Source: Uloborus plumipes
Taxonomy: Eukaryota; Arthropoda; Arachnida; Araneae; Uloboridae
Assembly (NCBI GenBank): GCA_038373865.1
Contig: JAXGGA010000455.1
Coordinates: 1-64,000, forward strand
Length of the DNA stretch: 64,000 bases
Direction of reading: 5' to 3'
Program-made: the position numbers and the translations under genes
Notes under the pieces: model-generated
The model's database searches: none
What the model saw: the letters and a program-made list of their open reading frames with translations, nothing else
Told to the model about the DNA's origin: nothing
Shown here: positions 8,652 to 21,736 of the stretch, piece by piece
Layout of the letters: each line of letters opens with the position of its first letter
How positions within the stretch are numbered: the first letter of the stretch is position 1

Positions 8652-11600
8652 AATCAATGTCCTGAGCTAATATTCAACGCACAGCCAATACCGCTAAAGC
8701 CTCAGACTTAAATTTGGCAGGCATGTCCACATGATTACGAAAGTATCCATTCAGAAGGTATTTTTCGAAATAGCAATTAGTTCGGGAGATATTAATTAAA
8801 ACCCCTTAATTTCGGCGAAATTAAAACCTGTAATTGAAATCTAAATCCCTTATTGTCGAAGGCTTTCCCCCATTTAAATCATTATTCGGTACTTCATCTC
8901 AACATTTGGCGGATAGCGAATTTTAAATTTGATATTATTTTTGTCTCTCACGTGATTCTTCGAGGCTTTTCTCAAGTCAAATAATAATATTTTTGTCTCT
9001 TGCTTTCACTTTCTCAAAACTGAAAAACTTTTTCAGAATATTACAATGCCAATACGCAGGGTATGAAAACGTTAAAATTTCAAATTCGTCAATAAACATC
9101 AAAAGTATAATATTTTAATGTCTCATTTTACTCTACATATGCCTGAACTAATATCAAAGAAAAAACTTGAATTAATATTAGAGGAAAAAAATATTGCATA
9201 AATAAAATAAATAAATAATTATAACTGCATAAGTTGTTAAAAAATGATATGCAATAGCTTTACCGTTGCAGTCCCCGAGTGCCACACGTATTTTTTCTAC
9301 TTTATTTATTTATTATTTTTTTTAACTTGATTAAAACCCAATTTCTATACTTCTAAATACAGGTTGTCTCAATAAGCTAAAAATACATTTTGCACAATAT
9401 TTGTTCCTAAAACGAGGTTGCTTAGCTGCACAAATGTACAAAATAAGACGTTTTATGGTTAATTGCAAATAAAGATGAAATCACAAAAAAGGCTGACTAT
9501 TTCATTCAAACTTTTTTTTTATTTTAGCAGGACTCCATTAAAAGAAAAAGAGAGACTAAAAAAACCAATCCTGAGCTTGAGTCATGCTCGTTGAGATAAT
9601 TAAACGGAAAAACTCACATTTTGTCCTACTTATGACATTTCACTTTTTTCATAAGTATCTCTGATATCTAAAGCAAGAAGAAAAAAAATAACCTTTTAAA
9701 ATTATTTAAAAAATAAATATCTGAACTTTCACGTGCAACCCAAAATGGCATTTTTTTCGTGAAAGAGCCTTTAGTAGGAAAAAAAAACCGAATGAAATAT
9801 TAACTACAGCGATTTTCATAAAACGGATCCATGTGGTTCTACTGATTAGGATCGTTGCTTTTGTTTCAGTTGATCGGGAGTGATTGGAGTGTGAAAGCGT
9901 CATCTTCTCGTTGTAATTGAAAAGAAAAAAAAAACAGCAAAAGAGGAACAATATTCTTTGACTTCTGCAGAATATTCAACTATTGCAGATGACACACATA
10001 AGGATAATTGAAGGTATTTCACGCTTTTTTGATTCCTTAGATTGTTACGTCAGTGTTAGAAAGGATGTACAAACAAGTTTGCACTTCAAGCCTTCTATAT
10101 TTTTGCCATCCATGATCACAAACTCTTTGTACTAAATGGTTGATGCTCAGTAAATTCTTCATTAACTTTTTTCCATGCCTTGTGTCGTTTTTAACGATGC
10201 AAGCGATTTTACATGATAGCAGCTAGCCTTAAGATCAGTGTCTAATTACCGCACAAGCCGATTAGATCTAGAACTGGAACTCTTTATTCAGGAGGCTCAC
10301 ATTTTTTGAAAAAAAAAAAAAATGCATGGTATTAAAACCATACGAACAGTTCATGTATTAAAAGAAATAATAATAAAAAAAATAATGATTTAGTAATTGG
10401 AGACAAACTTTCTTAAAGGAGAATTCAATTCAATCTGCCAGCAGCGGAACCTCGAATGAGATTCAAAAATAACCATAATGATTTACATAATTTGTGATAG
10501 CCAAAAAGGGCCTCAAACTGTCAATCAGGATCAGCCCCTGCATTCTTGCATAATTTCCGGCGTACCGCGTGATCCTTTGGCCTCACTTTTAGTTAGTCGG
10601 ACCCACTTTAACCATACCCTGATACATTTGTTCATAAATATAGCTGCAGGCGTTCAAAAGTAAAGAGAATGGAATAAATTATCCCCCCTGTATCAAGACA
10701 CCCTGTATCACAGGCAGCTCGTACAGCAAAGGGGGCGACTGTCCCTCACTTCGAAAGTAAAGGGACCGAACGTCCTCACTTTTCAGAGTTAAATAGTAAT
10801 GTTCAATGGAAAATCGATTTTTTTAATTAAATGAATTGATTCATTTCACAAAAATAAAAGCTGAATATTTCTCAAAATTAACTTTTTTCGTGTTATTTTA
10901 TAAAAATGGAGCTTTGAATCGGAATGTGGAGTCGATTGTGGCCTTTCGTCATAATTTTTGAGGCACTTCTCAGGACTTTTTTACAGGTTGTTTAATCAGT
11001 AATGTTGAAATTAAATTATGTAACAAAATTTTGCTATAAAAAACAGCTTATGGAGATGCTGCCCCCCCCCCCGGCTCCCTTATTTCTTGACCTCCACATT
11101 TTCGGTACACTAGCCGCCTATGCCCTGTATACACCAGATAAATAAACACCTTACTATTTTTTTCCGTTTCCACTCAACGAAAATCAGCGGTTTTATAATG
11201 TTATTTATTTATGCTAGGTCAGTTCCATCGTGATTCAGAAGTTACAACTCTCTAAAACCTCCAACTCGTCTATCATGCTTTTGATAGGATTGATCAAATA
11301 CCCCCATTCTTGTAATCCGCGGGAGATCAATGGATGTGCTGCCGCTGCTTTTGAAAAAATAACAAAGGGGCCTTCTGGCACTCGGCAAGTCTGGAATAAA
11401 AGTTGGCCTGAGGGGTTTCTCCGGGGATTGCAGGAAGAATGAAATGGATTCCATTCTTCTTGTTAGGAGGGTGCATACAGCCCCCGCTTCGGCTTTTTCC
11501 ATTCCGAAAATGCTGAAGTGGGTGTTTGGGTGAGCTGAAGAAAGGGAATTGAAAATGAGGGGAAACAGACTCCTGTTAGGTCCATTTCCTCTTAATTGAG

Positions 11601-14189
11601 AGCCGTTTTAAGTTTCAAATTTTCTATTATCTGAAACTCTTCAACCTTTAAACTTGTCGCTTAAAAATTGTCTTGTAAGATGTTTTTTTCTTTCAGGCGC
11701 GGGGGGGGGGGGGGGGGGGGCAGGAGTGAAGATCACCATTAAGCATTTCATAGTTGCATAAATTATCTTCGATAGGAGGTTGAAAAATAATCTCAAAAAC
11801 CAGTTGTTCGAAGACAAAAATTAAAACTGCAATAACAACAAAACTTATAAAATAGATGATTTAAAATTAACAGAACTCTAAATATTTCTATAGCAGCGAA
11901 TGTCCAATTAAAAATCCTAAAAAAATAAGCAGTTAACAAAAACTTTAATGCGCCAATTATTTATTCCAAATTTTAGAGAGAAGATATTTAACATATTGAT
12001 CTACCTCTGTATACATCGAAAATATTCCGGCAAAATTTATAAAATGAAGAGATTATACCAAGGAAAATAAATTTCCGAATTTCTAGATCCTTGAATCAAT
12101 AACAAACAACAAATATCTGAGTTCAAGAATTCTGCAAACTTTATTGGTAGAGTTTGCAAATTTATCTAAATATCTTAAACTTTTCAGAATGCAGACTGCT
12201 ATGTTTCTATTACTAATGGGAGATATCCTCATCTCCAGTAAGCTCAACTGTTAATTAAGAGTCTAGCCTAGCAGTGACGATTCATCAAAAATTTAAGAAA
12301 ACTAGTTTTATTTATTTATTTATTTATTTATTTTTTCACTTTTCCGTTTAAGAAATTAGGGATAGACTTATCACGATGGGAAATGAACATTGAACTCTCC
12401 ACAGGCCTTTCTCTTCTTTAGAGCCCACTACATGTGATTGCTAATTACGTGTGAAATCGTGCTTAGCTGAAGTTAAGAGACAAAAGTTACAATAAATGAA
12501 AAGCAGATTTTGTTTCCTTAAATGTCTTTTTTGAAAATATCTAATTCACAATTAATAGGGGAATAAGGAAATTTTAAAAAGTAAAAGTTTACATTTAGGG
12601 GCAATTGTTTTAAAAGTAAGGTAATTAAAGCAATTAAGTTCAAAATATTACAAATTCTTGTTTTGAAGTAACAAGGTAAGCATTTTACAATGCAGAAAAA
12701 ATTTGAGTTTTTGATGATAAGCTGCAGTTATTAAGAGGAGACGGAGTTCTAAAAGAAAAAAAAAAATATTCCAATAAGTTTCGTGATTAATGTATACACC
12801 CAAGTAGCACACTTCGTTTTTGTAAGGTTGTAAAATGGTTATTAACCCAGCAAATGATTTCACACTTGAAGAGAACATTTCAAATTCGAGCTAAAATACT
12901 ATTAAGTCCAAGTACCTCGCGACCGAGCCCAGCTCGGTTAAAAAAAAGAGGTTTGCAAAATCGTGTTTTTTTCTAAAGTTCGGAGTACTTATTTGGAGAA
13001 ACTTGAAAAGCATTTTTATGCCCTTGGTTGCAATTACACATTTAAAACAGCAGTAATTTATTAAAAAAAACACAATCTTATTTAAAAAAACACAATCTTA
13101 TATGCGCACCGTAACATCTAGAGCGGCCATATTAGACAGCCGACACATCAAGAATAAGTTTCACCACTTTGGATCCAACGTATTTACTTTTACTTTCAAC
13201 TTTTCATTGTTGCGGAACTAGGGTTATCAGAAAAAAGTTTTGGCACATTGCTAAGTTTTGCCAAATCCTCGTGTCGCTAATAATTACTCACAGTGAAAAA
13301 TTACCAAAGCGCTATACCTTGAAAAACAAAGACAACCACTCAAGCACTCCAAAGTGGTCAAACTTTCTCTTGGTGCGTCGACTCGTCTATAGGGACCTTC
13401 GTAAGATCATACTACAAAAACTTTATTTTGAACTTTCTCTTTATCATTTTAAAAACAATAGCAATTCTAAAGTGTTGCCAAAACTTGTTTTCCAATACCA
13501 TAAAAGATTAAATTTACGCTGATGTGATTAAATATTAAACCCATTGTTATTATCAAACGTGGTTGCTATGAAACAGTAACAATGATAGTAATCATAAAGA
13601 AAGTGGTGAAAGAAAGCTTCTCAAACTTTCAATGAAGGTATAAAAAACGGGTTTTTTTTTTGTGGAAAATCGCGTTTTCACAGAAAAACACCGATGTAGG
13701 TGAACTCAAAAACCAAAACTTTATCTAAATATAAAATTTTATCAAAATCATTAGCGCTGTTTTCAACACGAATTGCTCGTTTCAAGATATAAAATTCTAA
13801 CTTGCTTAAATTTCCTGATAAACTTCATCTTACGCAAAAAAAATATGAATAAATAAATAAATAAATCGATTTGCACTAGAGTTTTATCACAAAATTTACG
13901 GGTATATTTTACCTCAAAATTTACGAAGGAATAGTAATTGCTTTTTATTTGATATTGCCGTTAATTAAATTTCTATAAAGATGATGCATGTTTGTATAAA
14001 CGAGTTTCTTGGAAAATACTGAATTTTGACCCGCGAATTGAGCCGCACTCCAGGCTAGTGAAATAGCTTATGAGCTCATAGACGCCTACTTATTTCACAT
14101 GACTCGCTATCTACCAATCAGAAACAAGTTGAGATGTATTCAAGGCCACGGAAAAGGGAATTTAATGAGGAGCAATCTTGCTCAAACAT
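8652..14189. other. AT-rich region with simple repeats, no gene seen
   Basis: No supported gene. Visible items are a 20-base poly-G run at 11701-11720, a TTTA microsatellite at about 12306-12333 and short poly-C and poly-A runs. The sequence at about 12797 (CCCAAGTAGCAC) resembles the end of the repeat family at 2056-3140, but no partner end was found. The modestly GC-richer patch at 11220-11520 has open frames on both strands with no recognisable motif. Confidence 0.5.
12306..12333. repeat. TTTA microsatellite
   Basis: Seven uninterrupted TTTA-type units followed by a T run. Confidence 0.9.
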
Positions 14190-14285
14190 AAGAGAGAGGG
14201 AGGGGATGAGACATGTTAGTGAGAGGAGTAGAGAGAGATAGAGAGAGAGAAGGAGAGATGTTAGAGAGAGAGAGGAGAGGTATAG
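14190..14285. repeat. GA-rich simple repeat
   Basis: A purine tract dominated by AGAGAG with scattered ATG and TTAG interruptions. It precedes the 178-bp tandem duplication. Confidence 0.85.
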
Positions 14286-14309
14286 AAAGATGAGTTATAA
14301 ACTGAAGAA

Positions 14310-14650
14310 ACTTATCATCCTGCTAATAATGTAAGATGTGATATTATTGCAATTCACTTCACACAAAATTTTTCCTCATTAATACAATTGATCTAAAATA
14401 TTGCATTTCAACTTCTTACTTACAAAAAATGGTTATAATTTCTGATATTTGACCCTACCCCCAAGGAAATAGCTGTAGACTGTTTAAACTTATCATTACA
14501 TCTCCAATACAAGAAGCCATTATAGTGTTGCAATTGACTTCACACAAATTCATTTACCCTATTATGATTAACGCAGTGCTTAAAAAATTGATAAGAAGCA
14601 GATTCAATTTCTGAAATTTTGACTCAACCCCCAAGGAAATAGAGATCCGC
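14310..14650. repeat. tandem duplication, about 178 bp
   Basis: Two diverged units start at about 14310 and 14488 with ACTTATCAT. They share TGCAATTSACTTCACACAAA in the middle and CCCCCAAGGAAATAG at the end. No open frame spans them. It may be a local duplication or the end of a longer-period satellite. Confidence 0.7.
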
Positions 14651-14659
14651 ATGACTCAT

Positions 14660-16629
14660 ACTAGAAGAGGGGACAGTTGTGAAGAGAGGGGAGCATAAGA
14701 ATGACTCGATTTCAACACTCAGTGGCTATCGATCTTCACAGTCACTGGGAGAGCTTGAACAGCTGAGACTTCTCAATTGAGTTTCTGTGCCTCTTTAAGT
14801 GTCTGCCGCCAAAACAATCTGAGAATTAAAGTGAGAAAATCCGTTTCATTTAAAGAACAGAGAAGTGGGAGAGAATTTAAATCTCGGTTTGAATTCATTT
14901 CAGTTCTAATTAAATATCAGATTCTGTTTATTTAGAGCTAAATTTGTATGCAGCTAAACGCCGACTTCTTAAATTGCTCGAAATGACTGAGAGAAAAGAT
15001 ACAATATCAGAAAAGTATGATCGATTATAAAATAAATTCAGAACTGTTTTTACGTTCGGAGTCGTGTTTATGTGATAAGTACGTGTTAATTTCAACTTCC
15101 TTGAAAACTGAAAATAATTCTATTTATTCATTGGGCGAATATTGTGACTTACTTGCTTGTTTTTTTTTTCTTTTCTTTTTGCATTTTTCCTATATGCTAA
15201 TAAAAGTATTTAAAAAAAAGCATGAAAACAAACTAGTAGTAATTAGTGGTGCAAAAAAAGACTAGCAAAGTATCGTTACAATACCGCAAAAATGAAAAAA
15301 TAAATTAAAATATTTTTGAAATAAGACAAAAATAAAAATAAATAAATAAATAGATCAAAGAAAAATACAATAAAAAATATTAAGTTTTGACAGGTTCGTC
15401 ATTGAAAACTACTGATAATTCTAAATAACTTTATGCGCTTAGTTACATTTTATTTCTAGAAATACATGTCGATTTATTGGAGTACAGAAAAGTCATTTCC
15501 GTTCAAATGTTTCATTTATACACTTGCTTATTTATTTGCTTTTTGTAATTTTACAGAAAATGATTTGAGACCCACATAAACGTAGTTTATTTCATATGTC
15601 AATATGAGCTCTCGCTCTACTCCATTAAAAATTGAAAAATATGGGATATTTTTTCACGGTTGAAACCTTTTTCAAATGAAGCCTCTATTTGTAAATATTT
15701 ATTCGTATACACCGTTCTTTGAATCAAAATTTTTTGACAGTTGAAAATCACATTCAAAAGCCTTTTCTTTGTATCCGCTGAACTTTATTTTGCGTGAAAA
15801 ACGCGAACAAAGATGATAGATTCCTTTTAAATTCAAAAGATCCAGCTGGGGATTTGGTTTATTCGATGGATTCAGAAGTTACATAAAAGTTCTTTTTCGT
15901 TAATCTCCTGTTATCGTCTGACGACAGATGCATAAGGCCGTGGTTCCCCAGCCCTACTTGAATAGATTCTTTTTTTTTTTTTTTGTCTCCTTTATTTTTC
16001 ACTTCAATATTTCATCTTAAGGAAGAAGAAAAACGGAACAAATTCAATATTTTCTGCCCATTATCTCTTTACCGGACGCTGAGATGCTACCGGTTTTGAC
16101 CAAAAACTACGACAGATTTCGAAGTGTTGCCAAAAGTAGGAATTAAAAAAATAAAACAAAAATAGAAAGAGGTAAAAAGTCAGAAAGTCCAAGGAGTAGT
16201 GAAAGGAGGAAAGTGACAAACACTGTCTGATACTATCCAAGTGTTTCCGTTTGCCATACTTTGCTTTTACACTCAAACAGATGAATGTTCTTGAGTAAAA
16301 GAAGAAAAATATAAAGAATTCAATTCTGTTTCTTTGTGTCTGTTAAAAAGAAATGCTGCCGTTTGAGTTTTGTTGTGATCTTGGATAAGGAGAAATAGCA
16401 AGCTTGCAAAGTTTCGATTTTGACTCTGATAAAATACTTACTTTTACACCGCATATATTGTATTGACACTGATAAGGCCGCCTTTGAAGTTCAAAAAAAG
16501 TTAAAGCATGATTTTTAACACTGATTAAGGTATTTAGGTACACAAATGTAGAGATTTAATGTTATAAATATAAATAAAATGTTAAATATAGTAAAATAGT
16601 TATTTCTGCAAGGAGTAATTAGTTACATA
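14660..16629. other. AT-rich gap, no gene seen
   Basis: No supported gene, RNA or terminal repeats. It contains A-rich stretches such as AAATAAATAAATAAAT near 15340 and a 16-base T run near 15969. Confidence 0.5.
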
Positions 16630-17337
16630 TAGGGTGCGCCAGAGAAAGTTACTTTTTTGAAATGTCAATAAAAACAAAACTACTTAAGTTATACTTTTAT
16701 TTATTTATTTTATTTGAGAATACAATATCCCATTTTTTTTTTCATTTAGTCTTGAAAATGACATCGGTTAAATGATGACCCCCATTGAGCATGCACTGAT
16801 TAAGACGATTTTTAAAGTTTGTGAGCACTCTTTGCAGCATATCAATTGGCATGTTGGCAATTTCGTCGCGAATGTTGTTCTTGAGGTGAGCTGTTGTGCG
16901 TGGTCGATCAGCATAAACCAGGGATTTCAAATAACCCCATAAAAAAAATCGCACGGTGCCAAATCTGGGGAGCGTGCTGGCCATGGGACATCGCCTCTGA
17001 GAGAGATGAGGTGGTCGGGGAAATGTTGTCGCTACAAATTCATTGAATCTCGTGCTTTGTGTGCTGTGGCTCCATCATGCTGAAACCACACACCAACCTA
17101 ATGTTCATTTCTTCGAAGCTGGGAAGTTGCGTAGCAGTAACTGAGCGACCGTTCGAAAAGTAGCTTTCGACGGTAAAGGCGCGCTGTTCTTTTGACCATA
17201 ACATGATGGCGACTGATTAAAGGGAAAACAAAACTTGGAAATTTCCCGCTCGAGATGCGCCCACTCTCGGCCTTCTACGCAGCCAACTCACCGCGCAGGA
17301 ATTTTTTCAAAAAAGTAAGTTTCTCTGGCGCACCCTG
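16630..17337 (-). mobile_element. mariner-type element with DD41D spacing, internally deleted
   Basis: The ends are imperfect inverted repeats of about 32 bp: left AGGGTGCGCCAGAGAAAGTT (from 16631), right CTCTGGCGCACCCTG (ending 17337), flanked by TA at 16628-16629 and 17338-17339. The element is about 708 bp, roughly half the length expected for a mariner. It carries only the C-terminal part of its transposase on the minus strand. Confidence 0.88.
16742..17105 (-). pseudogene. mariner transposase C-terminal fragment (rosa-like, DD41D)
   Basis: Reading the minus strand, the second catalytic Asp is in WFQHDGATAHKARDS and the third in WPARSPDLAPCDFF. I count 41 residues between them, the spacing described for the DD41D (rosa) group of the IS630-Tc1-mariner superfamily. 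A TAG stop follows MNL between the two motifs. A one-base loss in a T run of the CDFFLWG codons (eight T where nine would keep frame, about 16941-16948) puts the C-terminus (LWGYLKSLVYADRPRTT to VIFKTK) in another frame. The first catalytic Asp and the DNA-binding domain are deleted. It is certainly non-functional; the family placement rests on my hand count. Confidence 0.85.
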
Positions 17338-17339
17338 TA

Positions 17340-20300
17340 GTAAGAGTTACAAAAAACTCAAGTAAGAACAGAAAAGGTATGCACAAAATACATATTATTA
17401 TGCTAATTCTACTTTTATACATTTCTCTGGTTCAGATCAAACCGTTGATGGTAATTCAAGATCTAAATTAATTGATCTGATAAAAAAAGTTTATAGTTGT
17501 TTGATTTATTTTCTTCTTTACGTCTGTGTTACTGCAATAATTCCATTGATTTAAATAAACTGCTGTTAGACGAAGAATAAACTTAATCAAAAATCCCTCT
17601 AAAAAGTTCGGAACACAGTCAAACCTACACTGCAATATGGGTACTAGCCCCCCCCCCCCCCCAGTTCCTAGTCCAAAAGAAGTTGATTTTATTTGACATA
17701 CAACTGCATTCTCCAGCAAAACAATAGAAATTAATGTTCGCAAACATTTCCAAGTGAAAAATCAATCTGATTCAGTAATATTTATTGTTTGCCCCCCCCC
17801 CACACACAAAAAAAACAGCTGTTGAAGAGAGTAAAAAATAATGACTATATTTTCTGGAAAAAAAGCTTAAAGCTATTAATTTCATTATAAATCCAAATCA
17901 TTTTAAAATCCCATAGCGCTAATCAACTTAACAGCCTAATTTGCTTCAGAGCTAGTCCATGATAAGGCAAAAAAACCATCTTTTGAATGGTGTAAAATAT
18001 TGAAATATGGATCAATTTGTTTGTTGAAATCTAATCGAGAAAACAATCTCAAACTGGGGGGATTATGTTAGGGAAGTGTTCAAAAGCTTGCGTTAAAGCA
18101 CTCGTAACTGCTATTTCAAAAAACGTTCAGCAGAAAGAAAACTCTTTTTGTTGCTAGGTATTTACGAGATTTTAGATTCGCCGTATCAAATGAATTTATA
18201 TCAAAATTGTGCAAAAAGTAGGAGTAAGCAGAATAACATCTAAGGTTTCAACGGTCAGTTCTAAAGATTACATTCAAATCAATACCTTGTGTCAGAAAAA
18301 ATTTTCAGAAAAAAATAATTGCCACTGTTAAAAAGAGAAATGTGACTCAAGTGCGGATACTTTCTTTTGAAAAAAATTATTTTTTTTTTTATTTTCACTT
18401 ATTTAATTTTCAAATCATTTAAAGAAATTTGTTATTTCATACGAAAAATGTTGTCAAACATATTCAAATTCAATGGTATGTTTCATTTGCTTTGCTTTTG
18501 AAGTATCAGTGGAATAAGGAATAACTAAAATTTTTACTTTGAAAACATTGTAACGCTATATCGGTCAGACATTTATCATTAACTAGTGCGATTATCCATG
18601 CACAAATCCGTAAAAAGTACACCTGAAAATGACAAATATATATTTTTTAAATTTATATCTTATGAATCGTTATATTTGAACAAAATCATCCAATTCATTA
18701 TTATTATTTTAGATATCTTATTACTGTATAATTTATGTTTTATTAAACAAAGTGTACAAAAATAACAAGTTATTTTTATTCGTCCAATGCCATACGAGTT
18801 TAACACTTCATAAAAGTTTTATTTTCTTATATAAGGAAGGAAAAAAAAAGCAATCAGCACAGCAAACGAGAAGGAAAAAAAAAGAAGGAAGTTCTCGCCT
18901 TACTTATTGGGTCTGACGTATCTTAAGGGGTCAAGAGCGGAAAAATCTAAAATATTCAGGTACCAATGACCCTCCGCATTACGGAACGACTTCAACTATT
19001 GGTGTTTGTAGGAAAATCCACTTAGACCAGAAAAAAAAGAGTAGGAGGCTAAAATCTAAAGAAAGTGGAAGCTTGGTAAAAAGAAGAGTTGTCAGTTACT
19101 AAATAATCTGGCATTCAGCCAAGGAATGTTAGAATTTTACTTCCTTAAGAATGTGGCCCAAAATTTTAAAGAGATAGTTTTTTTAAAAGATGTAGGATAG
19201 CATGAGAAAAAATTACAAACAGAAATATGCTGTGGCCATGATAAAATTGACTTATATATACTTTGTTATGATTGTGATTTTTTAAATTGTAGCTTCTTTT
19301 TAAATTTTAAGATTATTTCCTAACTTGACGTGTTTTATTATACTGTATAACTGTATTTAAAAAAAAAAAAAAAACCCAGGTTTTCTTTTTCATGTGCACT
19401 GCAAAAAATAACTTGTTTTCTGTAGTATAATACCGGCAGTAGAGGTTTATAATCATAAAAAGCACGGTAATAAACTGTAAGATTAGCAATTTCAGTAGTA
19501 TACTGTAAAAATAACATTTTATTTTTTGTAGTGCATAATTTTGATAAGTTCAAAATTAACTGATTACGCGTAAGGATCAGTAACATACAACTTCTAGTTG
19601 AAAGAGAAGTGATTTCGTCACTGAATATTTTGTAAAGTTCTGCATTCATTTGTAAAATATGTCATTTCAAGTGGAAAAAAATCAATTATGTATTATATTT
19701 AAACTGCAGGTGTTTTTAACAAGCTTTGCATTTAAGTGTTCTAAAAATCCATTTTTCAGTGCAAGAAAATAGAGCTGTACAAAATATTTGTTTTTCTCTC
19801 CATAGCACAAAGTCGAGACACGTGAATGTAATGTGTGTTGCATACTCATATTTTGTCATTGCTGGCTGGTGCTTTACTCTTAACATAATTTATATATATG
19901 AACAAAATGTTATCCAGTATGTTTCATATAAGTTTAATCAGGGAAGTATATAAATGAACCCTATGTTTTTAAAAATACTGTGTTTTTTTCTGCATTATGC
20001 TATATTAAAACATTTATTTTTCTTCTGTACTAATTTAGACATGATTATAAGATATTTGCAGCTCTCCATGATCCAGTCAGCTGTTCAAACTACACTTTTA
20101 TGTACTCCAGGATACTCGAAACTTCAGAAATGCTACAATTAGTGATGCATATTAGCTGCAGAAAAGTATACAACATTGAATTGTATTGGCTACGATTTCT
20201 TTTGTTGCAATTTAAATCAAATTTTATTGTTTGCCGACAACATAATGGATTGCAATTTAATTACATTTAGCATTTTAGACAAAACCATTCATGGATCATC

Positions 20301-20514
20301 AAGTGTAGTTTTTGATGATTTTGTAAGTAAGATTTTCCTTATTCTCTGAAATTCCGCTTAGCTAGGAATTATTTAATATGGTTAATGGGGGAAAATCATA
20401 AACAAACTTCTGTTTCTCTCACCATTTAAATGTAGCAGAAAATCTTGACTGTCATGACTTGAAAGTTTTGACTATCAATGTTTTTACACAATACAAATAA
20501 ATTCTCTCTTTAGT
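17340..20514. other. AT-rich gap with one small MITE, no gene seen
   Basis: No supported gene. Contains poly-C runs near 17650 and 17793, poly-A stretches, and the small inverted-repeat element described separately at about 19395-19534. Confidence 0.5.
19395..19534. mobile_element. ACTGTAAA-family MITE, short copy
   Basis: Imperfect terminal inverted repeats TGCACTGCAAAAAATAAC (left) and TTATTTTTTGTAGTGCA (right) bound about 140 bp. The interior holds TAATACYGGCAGTAGAGGTTT and the words TAATAAACTGTAA and ACTGTAAAAA, as in the larger copies at 40210-40621 and 55663-56042. No coding sequence. Confidence 0.65.
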
Positions 20515-20663
20515 TACTTCCTCTCCTCTCTTTCGTGACAGTCCAACTTGCACGCTCTGCCGTACGGAGAGAGAGATGGACTCAGCTCATCTTCTTGACT
20601 GCCCTGCACTCGACTCCACAACCCTCCACGGACGATACTGGGAGGCCAGGGCCCTAATGGGCT
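20515..20663 (+). pseudogene. C-terminal fragment of a non-LTR retrotransposon protein
   Basis: An open segment ends at a TAA about 20661-20663 and reads LFRDSPTCTLCRTEREMDSA, then HLLDCPAL, then HGRYWEARALMG. The C-x2-C...H-x4-C pattern and the RYWxAR tail resemble the last part of the second ORF in LINEs that carry an RNase H domain (compare CTKCHQHRASPKHILDC in the element at 32190-33734). Upstream reverse transcriptase and RNase H domains are absent, so this is a heavily 5'-truncated copy. It is followed by T-rich DNA. No start codon is meaningful. Confidence 0.6.
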
Positions 20664-20774
20664 AAAGACAAGCATTTGTGTCTTTCTCTGTTTTTTTTTT
20701 TTTTTTTTTTCATTTTGCTATGTGTTTGTGTTTCTATTTTGTGTTCCTCCTTTTGTAGCCTGCCGTTGGAAAAA

Positions 20775-20971
20775 AAAAAAAAAAAACTCTTCCTCTCCTC
20801 AAGCACTACAGCCGGTTGCCTTCCAGAGCTGTCCCAGTCTGCTAACGTTATATCTGGATGTATCTGAAGCAATGATCCACTATGTGTGTTGACTTCCAAG
20901 TCCTTTAACCACTTTTCCATCATTATATCTATCCACCTTGTTCTTGGTTTTCCATTTTTCCACTTTCCCAT
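20775..20971 (-). pseudogene. possible degenerate LINE C-terminal fragment
   Basis: The minus-strand frame from ATG 20971 begins MGKWKNGKPRTRWIDIMMEK and then KDLEV. The pattern G-K/R-P-x-T-R-W-x-D followed by a short hydrophilic helix resembles the C-terminal tail seen in several non-LTR retrotransposon proteins. After about 65 residues the frame runs through a poly-A tract and becomes low complexity. It lies in opposite orientation to the fragment at 20515-20663. This is a weak call; a chance ORF is the alternative. Confidence 0.25.
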
Positions 20972-21140
20972 TGGAGTTATTAAAAGAATTATTGAAAAAG
21001 TGTTGTCTTAAATAATTATTGTCTTAGCATGAGTTTCATTACTACAGTGAAATTTATGCCTCCAACTACCTAATCTGAGAAATCTTGATCAGTTTGACTA
21101 TGTTGGGATGTCTATACTATTTAACTACTTGATTGAAGTA

Positions 21141-21717
21141 CAGTGATCTCTCACTTATGCGCCGGCCCAAGGGACCAACAGAAAAAGGCGCATAAGTGAG
21201 AGAGATGTATAAGTGAACAAGCCTATTTAAAGAGCTAAAACACAACATAAGTCCTAATGAGAGCATAAATAAGAATGTTTCTTTTTTAAAAAGACATATT
21301 ACTACGGTTCACCAATTACTGTAACGTAACTACAATGATAAAGAGAAAACCAAAATTCTAATTACAAAGTGTTTCCTTTAAAACGATACATAATAGATAT
21401 GTGTCCTTCTCCGAACTTTAGTTCATACTTCCCTGTCAAGGCCTTCCCTGGCCAGACCTTCCCCGGTAAGGCCTTCCCTGAACAATAAAGGCTAAAGGTT
21501 AAAGAGGAAAGTGAATAAACATGCTTATTTTTTAAATAATTTAAATTAACTTTTTTTTTTACATTTTACGAAAACTTCGGCGCATAAGTGAAATATTTAT
21601 CTTCAGCGCGACGCATAAACGAATGATATTATCATTATTATGCTATGGAATGTGCTGGGACCATTGAAAATCGTATTATAAGTGAAAAAGTCGCATAAAT
21701 GAGGTGAGTGTTCACTG
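21141..21717. mobile_element. pogo/Tigger-type MITE
   Basis: The left end CAGTGATCTCTCACTTATGC and the right end CATAAATGAGGTGAGTGTTC followed by ACTG form imperfect inverted repeats, with TA at both outer edges (21139-21140 and 21718-21719). The CAGTG start and the CTTATGCG-like subterminal words are typical of Tigger elements. The 577-bp interior has no transposase. The words GCGCATAAGTGA and CGCATAAACGA recur inside, and a short run of AAGGCCTTCCCTG-like repeats lies near 21437-21481. Confidence 0.8.
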
Positions 21718-21736
21718 TAAAACAAATATAATGTTA

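Noticed and set aside
11230..11502. coding exon in a less AT-rich patch
   Set aside because: Open frames exist on both strands, but neither has a recognisable motif or splice context.
12795..12810. end of another CCCTAGCAGC-family element (CCCAAGTAGCAC)
   Set aside because: No second end within a few kilobases.
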